Source: Promethearchaeota archaeon | GTDB taxonomy: Archaea; Asgardarchaeota; Lokiarchaeia; Sigynarchaeales; SOKP01 | Length of the DNA stretch: 33,332 bases | Assembly: GCA_016839425.1 (NCBI GenBank) | Contig: JAEOUI010000470.1 | Location: forward strand, 1-33,332 | Reading direction: 5' to 3' | In this document: positions 21,447 through 29,063 of the stretch, in pieces | Layout of the letters: the number at the start of each line of letters is the position of its first letter | Position numbering within the stretch: position 1 is the stretch's first letter | Made by a program: the position numbers and the translations under genes | The notes under the pieces: generated by a model | The model's input: only the letters and a program-made list of their open reading frames with translations | What the model was told of the DNA's origin: nothing | Database searches by the model: none

Positions 21447-21635
21447 ATGAGCGAATGTGAGTATTTTGAATTGGACGATTTTAATTACGAACGATGTGAA
21501 ATATTTGGTGAGGCTATTTGCGATGTTTGTCAATTTGCTCCGACAGAATGCGATATTTGTGGAATGGTCTTACAATACGGAGAATACGATTCACATATGG
21601 AAAAAATTCACGGAGTGATAACAAAAAATGATTAA
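21447..21635 (+). CDS. C2H2-type zinc finger protein
   Basis: A 62-residue protein ending in a C2H2-like finger, CDICGMVLQYGEYDSHMEKIH (CxxC, twelve residues, H and H four apart), preceded by Cys at 4, 17, 25 and 28. GGAGGT lies before the ATG. Archaeal C2H2-like proteins are often DNA-binding regulators; the target is unknown. Confidence 0.72.
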   Translation: MSECEYFELDDFNYERCEIFGEAICDVCQFAPTECDICGMVLQYGEYDSHMEKIHGVITKND

Positions 21636-21653
21636 GGTCAAGAAAATAAGTTG

Positions 21654-21932
21654 ATGCACATGAAAACTCTAAAAGAAGAAGCAAGCCTGAGACACGATGA
21701 ACTCCACGATATTTTAAGCGATATAGAAAATATAATATCATCATACGGTTGGACAATGAGCTCTGTATCGTATTTAAGAGATAAAAAAACCTCCATACGG
21801 ATTTTTGTTGGAAAGTCATATCAGGACATAAAAAAAGCTCAAACACCTTTAGAACCTAAACGAGAATTTAGGGATCTATTAACTTACTCGAAAAAGTGTT
21901 CAAATAATAAACTAAAAAATAAAGGAATTTAA
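21654..21932 (+). CDS. Hypothetical protein
   Basis: A 93-residue helical protein with no cysteine knuckle, unlike its neighbours. AAGGTCAAG lies upstream of ATG 21654; ATG 21660 is an alternative start. It contains a His-rich N-terminal helix (RHDELHDILSDIENII) and a basic C-terminus. No family is recognised. Confidence 0.55.
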   Translation: MHMKTLKEEASLRHDELHDILSDIENIISSYGWTMSSVSYLRDKKTSIRIFVGKSYQDIKKAQTPLEPKREFRDLLTYSKKCSNNKLKNKGI

Positions 21933-21934
21933 GA

Positions 21935-22138
21935 ATGATACCAAAATGTGAAGAATGTCAACACGCAATATTTTATAAAGGATTCGAAAAAGATCCTATC
22001 TGTGAAATTGGAGCAGGTATTTTATGTAAAAACGAGAAAACAAGCAGATTCAAACAAAGAACCTCAAGAATTATTCTTAAACCGGGGGGAATATTGGCAT
22101 TATTAACCAATGCATTTAACAAAAAAGAGGGTTTATAA
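21935..22138 (+). CDS. Cys-knuckle protein
   Basis: A 67-residue protein with CEEC (5-8), Cys 23 and Cys 31, a possible zinc site, then a basic and hydrophobic C-terminal segment (IILKPGGILALLTNAF). AAAGG lies before the ATG. Confidence 0.62.
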   Translation: MIPKCEECQHAIFYKGFEKDPICEIGAGILCKNEKTSRFKQRTSRIILKPGGILALLTNAFNKKEGL

Positions 22139-22268
22139 TTGAGAGAGCCAAGGAAAGACAAATCAACTTGTAAGAAGTGTGGATGGAAGATGGTTTCATT
22201 CCATTCGAGAGGGTCTTTTTTTCTTGTGTGAACAATGTATTGAACAAAAGAGGTTAAATTACAAATGA
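22139..22268 (+). pseudogene. Frameshifted zinc-ribbon gene
   Basis: TTG 22139 starts a frame with CKKC (11-14) that stops at TGA 22226-22228. A one-base deletion in the seven-T run at 22216-22222 would restore a second knuckle (FLCEQCIEQ) and a stop at 22266-22268 that overlaps the next ATG by four bases, exactly as neighbouring genes do. The intact gene would be 42 residues. It may be a sequencing indel, a real mutation or a slippage site. Confidence 0.55.
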
Positions 22269-22426
22269 TCGTAAAACTTCTAGAGAGAGTATCTGGAACA
22301 CCACAATGTTGGGAATGCGAAAGGGTGTTAGAAATAGGAGAAAGAATTTTTATTGATCTTGACGATTGTCCTAAAGCTTATTGCATGAATTGCTACGAGG
22401 AATTAAAAAAGAATCAAGCTATTTAA
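22265..22426 (+). CDS. Zinc-ribbon microprotein
   Basis: A 53-residue protein with CWEC (15-18) and CMNC (40-43) and a beta-rich middle (GERIFIDLDD). ATGA overlap with the frameshifted gene upstream. Confidence 0.68.
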   Translation: MIVKLLERVSGTPQCWECERVLEIGERIFIDLDDCPKAYCMNCYEELKKNQAI

Positions 22427-22447
22427 AATACATGAGGATTTGAAAAA

Positions 22448-22585
22448 ATGGAACTAAAAGAGATTTGTAAGGATTGTAAAACGGAATTAAACGACAAGAA
22501 TAGAGCTGGAACGATAGGTTCTAAACCATATTGTAATCATTGCTATCGACTTAGGATTTTTGGATTATTACTTAAATGGGATTAA
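22448..22585 (+). CDS. Zinc-ribbon microprotein
   Basis: A 45-residue protein with CKDC (7-10) and CNHC (29-32) and a basic, hydrophobic tail. GAGGA lies upstream of the ATG. It is the last ribbon before the DNA methyltransferase gene, which starts four bases after its stop. Confidence 0.68.
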   Translation: MELKEICKDCKTELNDKNRAGTIGSKPYCNHCYRLRIFGLLLKWD

Positions 22586-22588
22586 AAA

Positions 22589-23431
22589 ATGAGTGCAACT
22601 GTTTTCACGGAACATCAAGTTCATTATTACGATAATTCTAACTTGACCAATCTCGAGAAAAATTCCGTTCACTTGATGGTTACTTCACCTCCTTATTGGA
22701 ACATCAAAGACTATGGTAACCTTAATCAAATAGGATTTCACGATACGTTAGATCTATATTTTTCTAGATTAATGATAATTTTAAACGATTGTATTCGAAC
22801 TTTACATCCAGGATGTAAGCTTTGCGTTAATATTGGCGATCAATTCCTTAGTAGTACTAAAAATCGTCCTTATCAAATCGTTCCATTGCATTCGATGCTT
22901 GTTAATAAATTGCTTCAAGGGAACGACGATATTGTATATTTAGGTTCAATCGTTTGGAATAAGGTCTCAACTTCCAATACTTCGGGGGGAGGTCATGTGA
23001 TGGGTTCGATTTATTACCCTAGGAACGGGTATTTCTTTCTTAACAGAGAATACATAGCAATTTTTAGAAAGAAAGGAAGAGATCCACGCCCAGATCCCGA
23101 AATAAAAAAACTGTCAAGAATTTCTCTAGAAGAATGGAGACTTTTTTTTAAAGATACCTGGAATTTCCCTGGTGTGAACCAAGACATTCACGACGCAATG
23201 TTCCCTGAAGAATTGCCTAGACGACTGATCTTGATGTATTCTTTTGTAGGCGACACGATATTAGATCCATTCTTGGGATCGGGAACGACGAGTAAAGTTG
23301 CGTCTAACTTGGGAAGAAACAGTATTGGCTACGAAATCGGTTTTGAAAAAGAAGACTGGAAAAACATAATTAAAAACAAGGTCGAGTCTGGAAAAAAAAG
23401 ATTTCCGGCTAAATATTTTTATTTTAACTGA
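22589..23431 (+). CDS. DNA methyltransferase (N4-cytosine/N6-adenine, beta class)
   Basis: A 280-residue SAM-dependent methyltransferase of the N6/N4 family. The catalytic motif IV is TSPPYW (32-37), with SPPY as is common in N4-cytosine enzymes. The SAM-binding motif I DPFLGSGTT (about 226-234) follows it, the order of the beta class. No restriction partner is adjacent, so it is probably an orphan enzyme for self-marking or regulation. The target sequence is unknown. Confidence 0.9.
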   Translation: MSATVFTEHQVHYYDNSNLTNLEKNSVHLMVTSPPYWNIKDYGNLNQIGFHDTLDLYFSRLMIILNDCIRTLHPGCKLCVNIGDQFLSSTKNRPYQIVPLHSMLVNKLLQGNDDIVYLGSIVWNKVSTSNTSGGGHVMGSIYYPRNGYFFLNREYIAIFRKKGRDPRPDPEIKKLSRISLEEWRLFFKDTWNFPGVNQDIHDAMFPEELPRRLILMYSFVGDTILDPFLGSGTTSKVASNLGRNSIGYEIGFEKEDWKNIIKNKVESGKKRFPAKYFYFN

Positions 23432-23492
23432 AAAAAGAAAAGTTTGCAATCAGTGCTACAGACTATAATTATTAATCCTTAAATCCCTCCTT

Positions 23493-23512
23493 TTATATAT
23501 TTAATATTCCAT
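23493..23512 (+). promoter_or_regulatory. TATA-rich promoter
   Basis: The 105-base gap after the methyltransferase holds TTTTATATATTTAATATTCC about 40 bases before the GTG at 23537. No gene was found in this gap. Confidence 0.45.
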
Positions 23513-23536
23513 ATATTTTCAATAATAAAATATCTA

Positions 23537-24052
23537 GTGGTGTCAAAAATCTCAGAAAACAAATTAAAAGATCGATTTAGGAAATTAATCGATACTGAAG
23601 GAACATTTATTGAAGAAAAACAACTTCCAGGATTAGAATTCGTTTTAATATTTTCGTATCCAAAAAGTCCAAACAACCCAGGATTTCAAGTAATAAAAGC
23701 AGAAAATCAAGAATTTGTTCAATTAAATTGTAGAATAAATTTTAAACCAGAAGAGATTCAAAAGTTAGCTAATAAAAACGAATTTAAAAAACTAGGAACT
23801 CAAATAAGGAAGGTTTGTCTAATGCGAGATATTGAATATAACTTGCAAAGAGACGATAAAACTAGCAATACATTTGTGATAATGTTTAATCGCTTGAAGC
23901 TCACTGTGAATAATTTTGATTTTTGGAAAGAATTGAAACATTTATATTTCACATTTTTATATATAGGAACAATATTTGGTGAAATTTTTCAAGGTGTAAT
24001 TCAAGAAAAGATTGATGATACTAAATCTTCAGGTACAGACTTATATATTTAA
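23537..24052 (+). CDS. Hypothetical protein, possibly DUF2299-like
   Basis: A 171-residue protein. The pattern of an N-terminal helix, a beta-sheet with LEFVLIFSYP and VQLNCRIN, a helix, and a C-terminal beta-helix part resembles the small archaeal DUF2299 family, but this is from memory of layout only. It starts at one of two adjacent GTG codons, downstream of a TATA-like element. No catalytic residues are recognised. The gap after it (24053-24214) contains a short frame and a promoter only. Confidence 0.45.
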   Translation: MVSKISENKLKDRFRKLIDTEGTFIEEKQLPGLEFVLIFSYPKSPNNPGFQVIKAENQEFVQLNCRINFKPEEIQKLANKNEFKKLGTQIRKVCLMRDIEYNLQRDDKTSNTFVIMFNRLKLTVNNFDFWKELKHLYFTFLYIGTIFGEIFQGVIQEKIDDTKSSGTDLYI

Positions 24053-24185
24053 TTTATTTTCCCTACTTTATTTAATGTAATTATCCAAGAATTTCTCTGG
24101 TGGTTCCCTGAAGAATTAAGAGTCCCGTAAAATATCTTCGTTTTAATTAAGATCAATTATCAGATTATTATACCAGTAGCAATGC

Positions 24186-24194
24186 TTATATACG
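24186..24194 (+). promoter_or_regulatory. TATA box for a leaderless gene
   Basis: TTATATACG lies about 21-29 bases before ATG 24215. The earlier in-frame ATG 24182 would sit upstream of this box, so the leaderless start at 24215 is favoured. Confidence 0.45.
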
Positions 24195-24214
24195 ACGATT
24201 ACTATTATAGTAAT

Positions 24215-24376
24215 ATGGATCTTGAAACAATCATAGATATGATTAAGGAAAAATGCATCTACATGAAGAATAAAGAAAAGGGAGAATGCACCCATTCTGA
24301 GTGCATGATGTATTGTGACAATCCGAATTCTTGCCTCCTTGACATGTTAACAGAAATTGAGGTCGAAGAAGAATGA
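24215..24376 (+). CDS. Cys-rich small protein
   Basis: A 53-residue acidic protein with at least five cysteines, including CMMYC and CLL. The start is placed at ATG 24215 because the TATA box covers the upstream ATG at 24182. The stop overlaps the next start (ATGA). It could bind a metal or a cluster. Confidence 0.6.
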   Translation: MDLETIIDMIKEKCIYMKNKEKGECTHSECMMYCDNPNSCLLDMLTEIEVEEE

Positions 24377-24528
24377 TTCCTAACCACATATATGAAAGAG
24401 AATGCAATGGTACTCTAACGCAGAAAGAATGCTTTCCTATTTATTTCGATTGTGAAGATTACGATTGTCCAAATTACGAAGATTGTCGAATCTTGAGCGA
24501 GAAAAATGAGCCAAAAGGAACTTATTGA
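24373..24528 (+). CDS. Cys-rich small protein
   Basis: A 51-residue acidic protein with five cysteines (ERECNG, KECFP, DCEDYDC, EDC). Its layout resembles the preceding gene product, so the pair may be paralogous metal-binding proteins. Its 3' end overlaps the next gene by 23 bases. Confidence 0.6.
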   Translation: MIPNHIYERECNGTLTQKECFPIYFDCEDYDCPNYEDCRILSEKNEPKGTY

Positions 24529-24670
24529 AAAAATAAAAACATATGTAAATAAATGCAAGGATTATGCGTCTTGCTTAAGTCCTGTTTCTGAATACGATGC
24601 AGGATATAATCAAGCGACAATAGCCACATGCGATCAAATCTTAGACTATATCGAGGAGATCGAGAAATAG
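24506..24670 (+). CDS. Small helical protein
   Basis: A 54-residue helical protein with three Cys, at 17, 23 and 42. The ATG is inside the end of the previous gene. Its last codons give GGAGATC, the ribosome-binding site of the next gene. Confidence 0.55.
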   Translation: MSQKELIEKIKTYVNKCKDYASCLSPVSEYDAGYNQATIATCDQILDYIEEIEK

Positions 24671-24922
24671 ATGGAATTAAAAGACTTCCCAATAATGTGT
24701 TTATATGAATGTAAGAATGTGTCAAAAAGAAAAGACGGTTATATTTTAGATCTTCACGATTGGAAAACCGAAACATTCATAAATCGTTTGAAAGTAAAAA
24801 CTGTCAACAAAGAAAAACTCAAAAATATAATTTACATTGCTTTTACAAATAATCCTAATTACGATAAGAACGAAAAAAATAAAGCTAAAAGTAAAATTGA
24901 AATGTTAAAGACGAGGATTTAA
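24671..24922 (+). CDS. Hypothetical protein
   Basis: An 83-residue basic protein starting right after the previous stop. An N-terminal beta-sheet-like part (CLYECKNVSKRKDGYILDLHDW) is followed by a helical Lys-rich C-terminus. It ends within the 3' end of the convergent DUF4326 gene (18-base overlap). Confidence 0.55.
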   Translation: MELKDFPIMCLYECKNVSKRKDGYILDLHDWKTETFINRLKVKTVNKEKLKNIIYIAFTNNPNYDKNEKNKAKSKIEMLKTRI

Positions 24923-25231
24923 AGCTTTTTTTTCCCTCAATAATTTCATTAAAACTTGCCCATGACATGTTAAAGGTTCAATTTCCTTTGTCGTGATACA
25001 AAAACAACCTAATCGCTTTCCATCCAATTCTTCTAAATCGTCCCAGAGAACTTTTCTTGCGTATTGTTCGAAAAAATTCAAACACATGTCAATTCCAATT
25101 CTTTTATAAGGAATGGGATTTGCCCATTTAGAGTCTTCGGTAAATTCGGTTCCCCTGTAAATTGCTCGACCGATGTAAATATCGTATTCAGGTCTTTTTC
25201 CGTTTTTCTTAGAAATATTTACTACTTCCAT
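24905..25231 (-). CDS. DUF4326-family protein
   Basis: A 108-residue protein that matches DUF4326: YDIYIGRA (16-23), SKWANPI (34-40), and GKRLGCFC followed by CHGQVL (about 70-93). The conserved Cys/His residues suggest a metal site. The family is common in phages and plasmids; its function is not established. It is the first minus-strand gene of the 25-29 kb island and is convergent with the small-protein operon. Confidence 0.8.
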   Translation of the reverse strand: MEVVNISKKNGKRPEYDIYIGRAIYRGTEFTEDSKWANPIPYKRIGIDMCLNFFEQYARKVLWDDLEELDGKRLGCFCITTKEIEPLTCHGQVLMKLLREKKALNPRL

Positions 25232-25313
25232 GAAAAAACTTAGTTTTTTATAGTTTTAAATCAATAGGCTCTAAAAAATATTAGATTTTTACCTTTTTTT
25301 TTACTTAGAATTA

Positions 25314-25324
25314 TGGGCCATGAT
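25314..25324 (-). repeat. Dispersed motif ATCATGGCCCA, copy 2
   Basis: Reverse-orientation copy of the same 11-mer, in the gap between the DUF4326 gene and the secreted protein gene, upstream of the latter's promoter. Two further bases (TA) are shared with the copy at 32516. Confidence 0.4.
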
Positions 25325-25348
25325 TTAATCAATATAATAAAACTTTCT

Positions 25349-25360
25349 ATTTAAATCGTT
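25349..25360 (+). promoter_or_regulatory. TATA box for the secreted lipocalin-like gene
   Basis: CTATTTAAATCG lies about 40-49 bases before ATG 25398. AAGGATCA near 25383-25390 gives a ribosome-binding site. Confidence 0.4.
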
Positions 25361-25397
25361 GAATACCTTTATTAGCGTTCTAAAGGATCAGAAAAAC

Positions 25398-26570
25398 ATG
25401 TCAAAAAAGTTTTTAATTTTTTGCCTATGTGTATTTGCAATTTCTTCGGTTGCTTTTATTGGAATACAACCGATTGTAAATACCAGCAACGACGAATCCA
25501 CGGGGTTAAGTACAAGTTGTTGTCCTAAGAACAGTTGGGATTATTCTGACGATGTATTTCACGAACCTAATCGAGAAGATAGATTTGCTTGGGACGAATG
25601 GCTTTATTTCAACTTCGTGGACGAAACTACGGGATTAACAGGAATAATATCGTATACCACGCAAGATATCTACGGATCTACTTTAATAGAATTAGCAAAT
25701 ATCAACGATCCTTACATGCCGTTTTACTTCATTGCACCGGATAAATACGCACCCTTAGAATACATTGAAACCTCTATGGAAGATCCTGCAATGTATGTAC
25801 TCGCAGAAGACTATTGCTACATGGAAGACGGAAACTTCCTCGTGCATCTTGAAAGGGTAGCCGACGAATACAATCCGCAATCCTGCGTTATTGACCTTAT
25901 TTTTACACCAAAAGTAGAGCCTAGCGATGTTTACTATATCGACATGGAAGATTGCATCTATCAACCCTCTTTCATGAATTGGGTTATTGGTTCGCTCAAG
26001 AACGAGGTAACTGGAACCATCCAGATCGATCAAGATGTCTTTACCATAAACGGTTATGGTTATCACGACCATAACTGGATGAGCTATATATGGGGAGACT
26101 CTGTTACATTCGATTGGGGACAAGTTTCTCAAGATAAAGCATATGGGTGGTCAATAGACATCGCACAGTGTACAGACGGTAATCGAACGGTTCAAAGAGC
26201 AGAGTGGGGAATTCTTGCTTTCGGCTCGAAAATTGTTGACGATTTTAAATCCGTACAGATTGAGTACTCGAACTTCGTCCCATTTGAGATAATGCCCGAA
26301 CTAGGTTATTTTCCTGCAAACGCTCGATACGAAGGAATAGGTTCTAAATACAAGGTGGTAATGGAGACTCAAGCCATAAAGGTTTTTCCAATACCGTCTT
26401 TCGATGGAACGGGTATCATTAACGGGGGAACACTAATCTGGGAATTCTGCTCTGTTTTTGAGGTCACGATTTATCGCCACTTTCACACCCCACATTTCGA
26501 TATTGACATCCCAATTTCGTCATTTACAACAATGGGTTATAACGAATATTTTCAAATCATAACCTTTTAA
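25398..26570 (+). CDS. Secreted CrtC/AttH lipocalin-like protein
   Basis: A 390-residue protein with an N-terminal signal peptide (KKFLIFCLCVFAISSVAF) and a large beta-rich body. The block GYGYHDHNWMSYIWG, then WGQVSQDKAYGWS, matches the hallmark GxGYHDHNWG region of the AttH/CrtC/Svf1 lipocalin-like superfamily, which includes the carotenoid 1,2-hydratase CrtC. Enzymatic activity is known only for some members. It would be exported. Its codon use is less AT-rich than its neighbours (for example CGC and GGG), which hints at separate acquisition from a host. Confidence 0.72.
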   Translation: MSKKFLIFCLCVFAISSVAFIGIQPIVNTSNDESTGLSTSCCPKNSWDYSDDVFHEPNREDRFAWDEWLYFNFVDETTGLTGIISYTTQDIYGSTLIELANINDPYMPFYFIAPDKYAPLEYIETSMEDPAMYVLAEDYCYMEDGNFLVHLERVADEYNPQSCVIDLIFTPKVEPSDVYYIDMEDCIYQPSFMNWVIGSLKNEVTGTIQIDQDVFTINGYGYHDHNWMSYIWGDSVTFDWGQVSQDKAYGWSIDIAQCTDGNRTVQRAEWGILAFGSKIVDDFKSVQIEYSNFVPFEIMPELGYFPANARYEGIGSKYKVVMETQAIKVFPIPSFDGTGIINGGTLIWEFCSVFEVTIYRHFHTPHFDIDIPISSFTTMGYNEYFQIITF

Positions 26571-26590
26571 TTTTTTTTACTTTTATTTTC
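26571..26590 (+). terminator. Poly-T terminator after the secreted protein gene
   Basis: T-runs of eight and four directly after the stop, typical of archaeal intrinsic termination, in a convergent gap with the minus gene at 26614. Confidence 0.5.
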
Positions 26591-26613
26591 ATGGGCTAGA
26601 GGATGTTAAGAAA

Positions 26614-26784
26614 TCATTTTTCAAAAACAATTTTTTTATTACAAAAAGGACATTCTTTAAGATTATATAAACTGAAAAAGTTTATCTCTTCTTTCATTTT
26701 ATCGCAACACACATTGATTATTTTATATGTTTGCAGTCCTTCCGATAATTCTTCGGTTTTAATTGTTGTTGAATCTTCGACCAT
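26614..26784 (-). CDS. Small Cys-knuckle protein
   Basis: A 56-residue protein with CC (26-27) and CPFC (45-48), a likely zinc ribbon. The frame stays open upstream of ATG 26784 for 12 more codons (ISFIKNDPILPF), and a TATATAA box lies further upstream, so the true start may be earlier and non-standard. The plus-strand frame across it is a shadow. Confidence 0.6.
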   Translation of the reverse strand: MVEDSTTIKTEELSEGLQTYKIINVCCDKMKEEINFFSLYNLKECPFCNKKIVFEK

Positions 26785-26926
26785 GAAGGGTAAAATTGGA
26801 TCGTTCTTAATAAAACTAATCCCTTAATTTAAATAGATCGCAAAAGGTTATATACGAGTAAAATAATTATTATCTATTGAGGTGGGATGGGAAACTATTC
26901 ATTTCATCACCAGAACCGAATTGTTT

Positions 26927-27391
26927 TTAAACCTGTCCTACCTCTCTCTTTAATCTTTCTATCTCGTTCTCTAAATCTATTCTTTCTTTAATCGACACGA
27001 AAAGAGCTTTATCAACTCTTTCTGAAACGAGCTTGATCCTTTCATCCTTTTCGTCCGTTTTTACCGAATCAATCAAACATTCTAAAAAAGAAAGATCCTT
27101 TATCTTCGCACCAATCATTGTTAATGTCTTTCTGAGGCTCACACTCGTAAACCACAAGTCTTTTTTTAATATTGTGAGGAGTTCGATCAAATCTGATTGG
27201 TCTAAATCCATTTTTGAAGCTTTTAAAGATTCAATGATCTCGTTTAAATCGTAATTAAAATCGCTTTTCCTTTCAAGTCTGGGATCTATCTGTTCAAAAT
27301 CGTGTCCAGTTTTTCTTTTATGGTTTTCCGCCCAATTTCTACTACGGTATTCTTTATCGCATTCGACGCAACGAAAAATCGCTTTTATCAC
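26927..27391 (-). CDS. C2H2 zinc finger plus coiled-coil protein
   Basis: A 154-residue protein with an N-terminal C2H2-like finger (CVECDKEYRSRNWAENHKRKTGH is the region, residues 8-30) and a C-terminal coiled coil (about 110-152). It may bind DNA through the finger and dimerise by the coil. GTG 27391 is inside the GGTGAT site; ATT at 27379 would have the seven-base spacing used by other genes, so the start may be non-standard. Confidence 0.65.
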   Translation of the reverse strand: MIKAIFRCVECDKEYRSRNWAENHKRKTGHDFEQIDPRLERKSDFNYDLNEIIESLKASKMDLDQSDLIELLTILKKDLWFTSVSLRKTLTMIGAKIKDLSFLECLIDSVKTDEKDERIKLVSERVDKALFVSIKERIDLENEIERLKREVGQV

Positions 27392-27399
27392 CTGGATAA

Positions 27400-27415
27400 A
27401 TTAAAAATTAAAAAA
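27400..27415 (-). terminator. U-rich terminator after the acyltransferase gene
   Basis: On the minus strand repeated T5 and T6 runs follow the stop of the 27416-28573 gene, before the next ribosome-binding site. Confidence 0.4.
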
Positions 27416-28573
27416 TTAAAAATATTTTAGATATTTATAATGCTTCTTTTTGAAAAGGATATATCTTTTACACAGGATATATTCGATTAGGATTACAATA
27501 AAAGCTAAAATAAAACTGAAATAAAGCTCCTTTATTATAAAAAAATATCCCATCAATCCAACAAGATAGAGATGTGAAAGATAAAAGAACATGCTCGCAC
27601 TTCCAATCGTCGAAAATATTCTTGGTGTTTTAATCGTGTTTCTTTTTTCTTTAAACGATGCAACCTTGTTTACAATCCTAGAAATAGCAAACAAATAAAT
27701 AAATGCCCAACCACACCAAACCAATAATGAGACCAAACAAGGAGGATATTTAGTTAAGCTAAAAAATTGCTGGATGTCTCCCCAATTCCTCCACTCGCTA
27801 AGCGTACCAATATCGAAGTATCGTAGAATTATTCCAAGAATTATCATCACTATTCCAATCAAGCAAAGTTTATTCGTCGTGTCTTTTTCGCCTCTTTTTT
27901 CGAATAATCTACCTATCGCAATTCCTACGAATAAGATTGGTAGCAATGGTAGCAATGGGAAAAACGACGCTACCACGCTTCTTTCACCTTGATGTAAGAA
28001 AAAAAGAGAGATTACGGAAACGGGTACTAATTTTACCAAGAAATAAACAAGTATTGACAAGATTATTGCCGGTATTATCAATAAATATTCTCCCTTTGAG
28101 CTTGGAATTAGCGAAATTAATGTTCCTAATAAATAAAACATTCCTATTAGATAGAGAATTCCTAAATAAAGAAATTCCCCATCGGGCGATGCTGGTAGAG
28201 GGAAAAAAAGCCATCCCACGCTTTCAACGCTAAATTGTAATACGAGTATGATGATGCCTCGAATTAATAGTTCCTTTCGAAAATTATCTTTTTTACGACA
28301 TTGCCGGATCGCAATACCCATGCCTGCAAGGAGCAAGAAAGATACGAAGATAGGATGGCTAAACATTCGATGCACGAAAAAAATACCATTAGCGTATCTA
28401 TACGAAGTCCCAAAAATCTCAATGGATTGTTCAAAACCTAATCTGTCAAAGCAATGATCAAGCACCATTATTAATAAACAGAGTCCTCTTAAAATATCGA
28501 GAGCAAGATAACGCCTGACATTTGAAAACTGAATATCGTTTTTGAATCCAACATTTTCTTGATTTTTCTCCAC
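27416..28573 (-). CDS. Membrane acyltransferase, DUF1624/HGSNAT-like
   Basis: A 385-residue polytopic membrane protein with about ten helices. Its N-terminal motif RYLALDILRGLCLLIMVLDH is typical of the DUF1624/heparan-alpha-glucosaminide acetyltransferase group and of related acyltransferases. It may acylate sugars or lipids at the membrane or modify the cell surface. GTG 28573 is preferred because GGTGATT is directly upstream; a GTG at 28582 lies inside that site. It follows the ATA-start gene by one base. Confidence 0.78.
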   Translation of the reverse strand: MEKNQENVGFKNDIQFSNVRRYLALDILRGLCLLIMVLDHCFDRLGFEQSIEIFGTSYRYANGIFFVHRMFSHPIFVSFLLLAGMGIAIRQCRKKDNFRKELLIRGIIILVLQFSVESVGWLFFPLPASPDGEFLYLGILYLIGMFYLLGTLISLIPSSKGEYLLIIPAIILSILVYFLVKLVPVSVISLFFLHQGERSVVASFFPLLPLLPILFVGIAIGRLFEKRGEKDTTNKLCLIGIVMIILGIILRYFDIGTLSEWRNWGDIQQFFSLTKYPPCLVSLLVWCGWAFIYLFAISRIVNKVASFKEKRNTIKTPRIFSTIGSASMFFYLSHLYLVGLMGYFFIIKELYFSFILAFIVILIEYILCKRYILFKKKHYKYLKYF

Positions 28574-28574
28574 T

Positions 28575-28964
28575 TTAATCACCCCAAGAAAAGTTTTCCT
28601 TTATAAGCTTTATTTTAAACTTGTATTCCTCGATTTGCTTTTTTCTATATTCTGATTTTAGAAACTCGTCAAAACCATTCAATAAAAATCTTTCCCATTT
28701 ACCCTTCTTATAGCTTATAACTTTTAGATTATTTGCTTGAAAGAAAACCTTCTCTTCATTTTTCTGAACTAGTATTCCTGCATTGTCCTTGATATAAACA
28801 AAATCATCGTGTTTAAACTCTATCCACGATTCGTATTCTTGTTCAATTCTTTTTCCAACAAGCTCTAAAAGAACGCTAATCTTATAGTAATATAGAATTG
28901 CGTTTTCAGAGAACGACTCGACTTGCTTATTTAACATCTCAAATTCTTTTTTTAAATTTTCTAT
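28575..28964 (-). CDS. Hypothetical protein starting at ATA
   Basis: A 129-residue protein if started at ATA 28964. GGTGAT (28975-28970) lies exactly five bases before the ATA, while the first ATG (28937) is 33 bases away from it. The extra codons IENLKKEFE fit a helix. The rest is alpha/beta, with FVYIKDNAGILV and VFFQANNLKVISY. No family is recognised. The leader shares 24 identical bases with that of the 30919 gene. Probably operonic with the acyltransferase. Confidence 0.6.
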   Translation of the reverse strand: MENLKKEFEMLNKQVESFSENAILYYYKISVLLELVGKRIEQEYESWIEFKHDDFVYIKDNAGILVQKNEEKVFFQANNLKVISYKKGKWERFLLNGFDEFLKSEYRKKQIEEYKFKIKLIKENFSWGD

Positions 28965-29027
28965 TTTTCATCACCAAAAGGTAATTATATGTTTTATAAA
29001 TATACTGAGTAATATTTAAGGACGACC

Positions 29028-29043
29028 ATATATTTAAATATAT
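29028..29043. promoter_or_regulatory. 16-bp palindrome in RHH promoter
   Basis: ATATATTTAAATATAT is a perfect palindrome that includes the TATA box, about 21 bases before ATG 29064. It fits an RHH-type autoregulatory site. The repeated GAGTAATATT/GCGTAATATA motifs flank it. Confidence 0.45.
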
Positions 29044-29063
29044 TCTTGCGTAATATAATCTTG

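Noticed and set aside
24053..24181. Short plus-strand frame FNVIIQEFLWWFPEELRVP after the 23537-24052 gene
   Set aside because: About 25 codons, no start codon and no ribosome-binding site; it may be a former C-terminus of the preceding gene but support is too weak.
26603..26827. Plus-strand frame of 74 codons
   Set aside because: The minus strand here encodes a CC/CPFC knuckle protein with better codon use; the plus frame is a shadow.
26887..26991. Plus-strand microORF MGNYSFHHQ... with AGGTGGG upstream
   Set aside because: It has a tempting ribosome-binding site and TATA box, but most of it is antisense to the coiled-coil gene end and becomes Leu/Phe-rich low complexity.
27774..28457. Several plus-strand frames opposite the acyltransferase
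   Set aside because: All are shadows of the polytopic membrane protein on the minus strand.
28952..28975. Short ORF MKNRKF... starting from the ATG inside GGTGATG, also at 30911
   Set aside because: The ATG is part of the ribosome-binding site itself, the frames are only 7-10 codons, and the overlapping ATA frame continues into real proteins.
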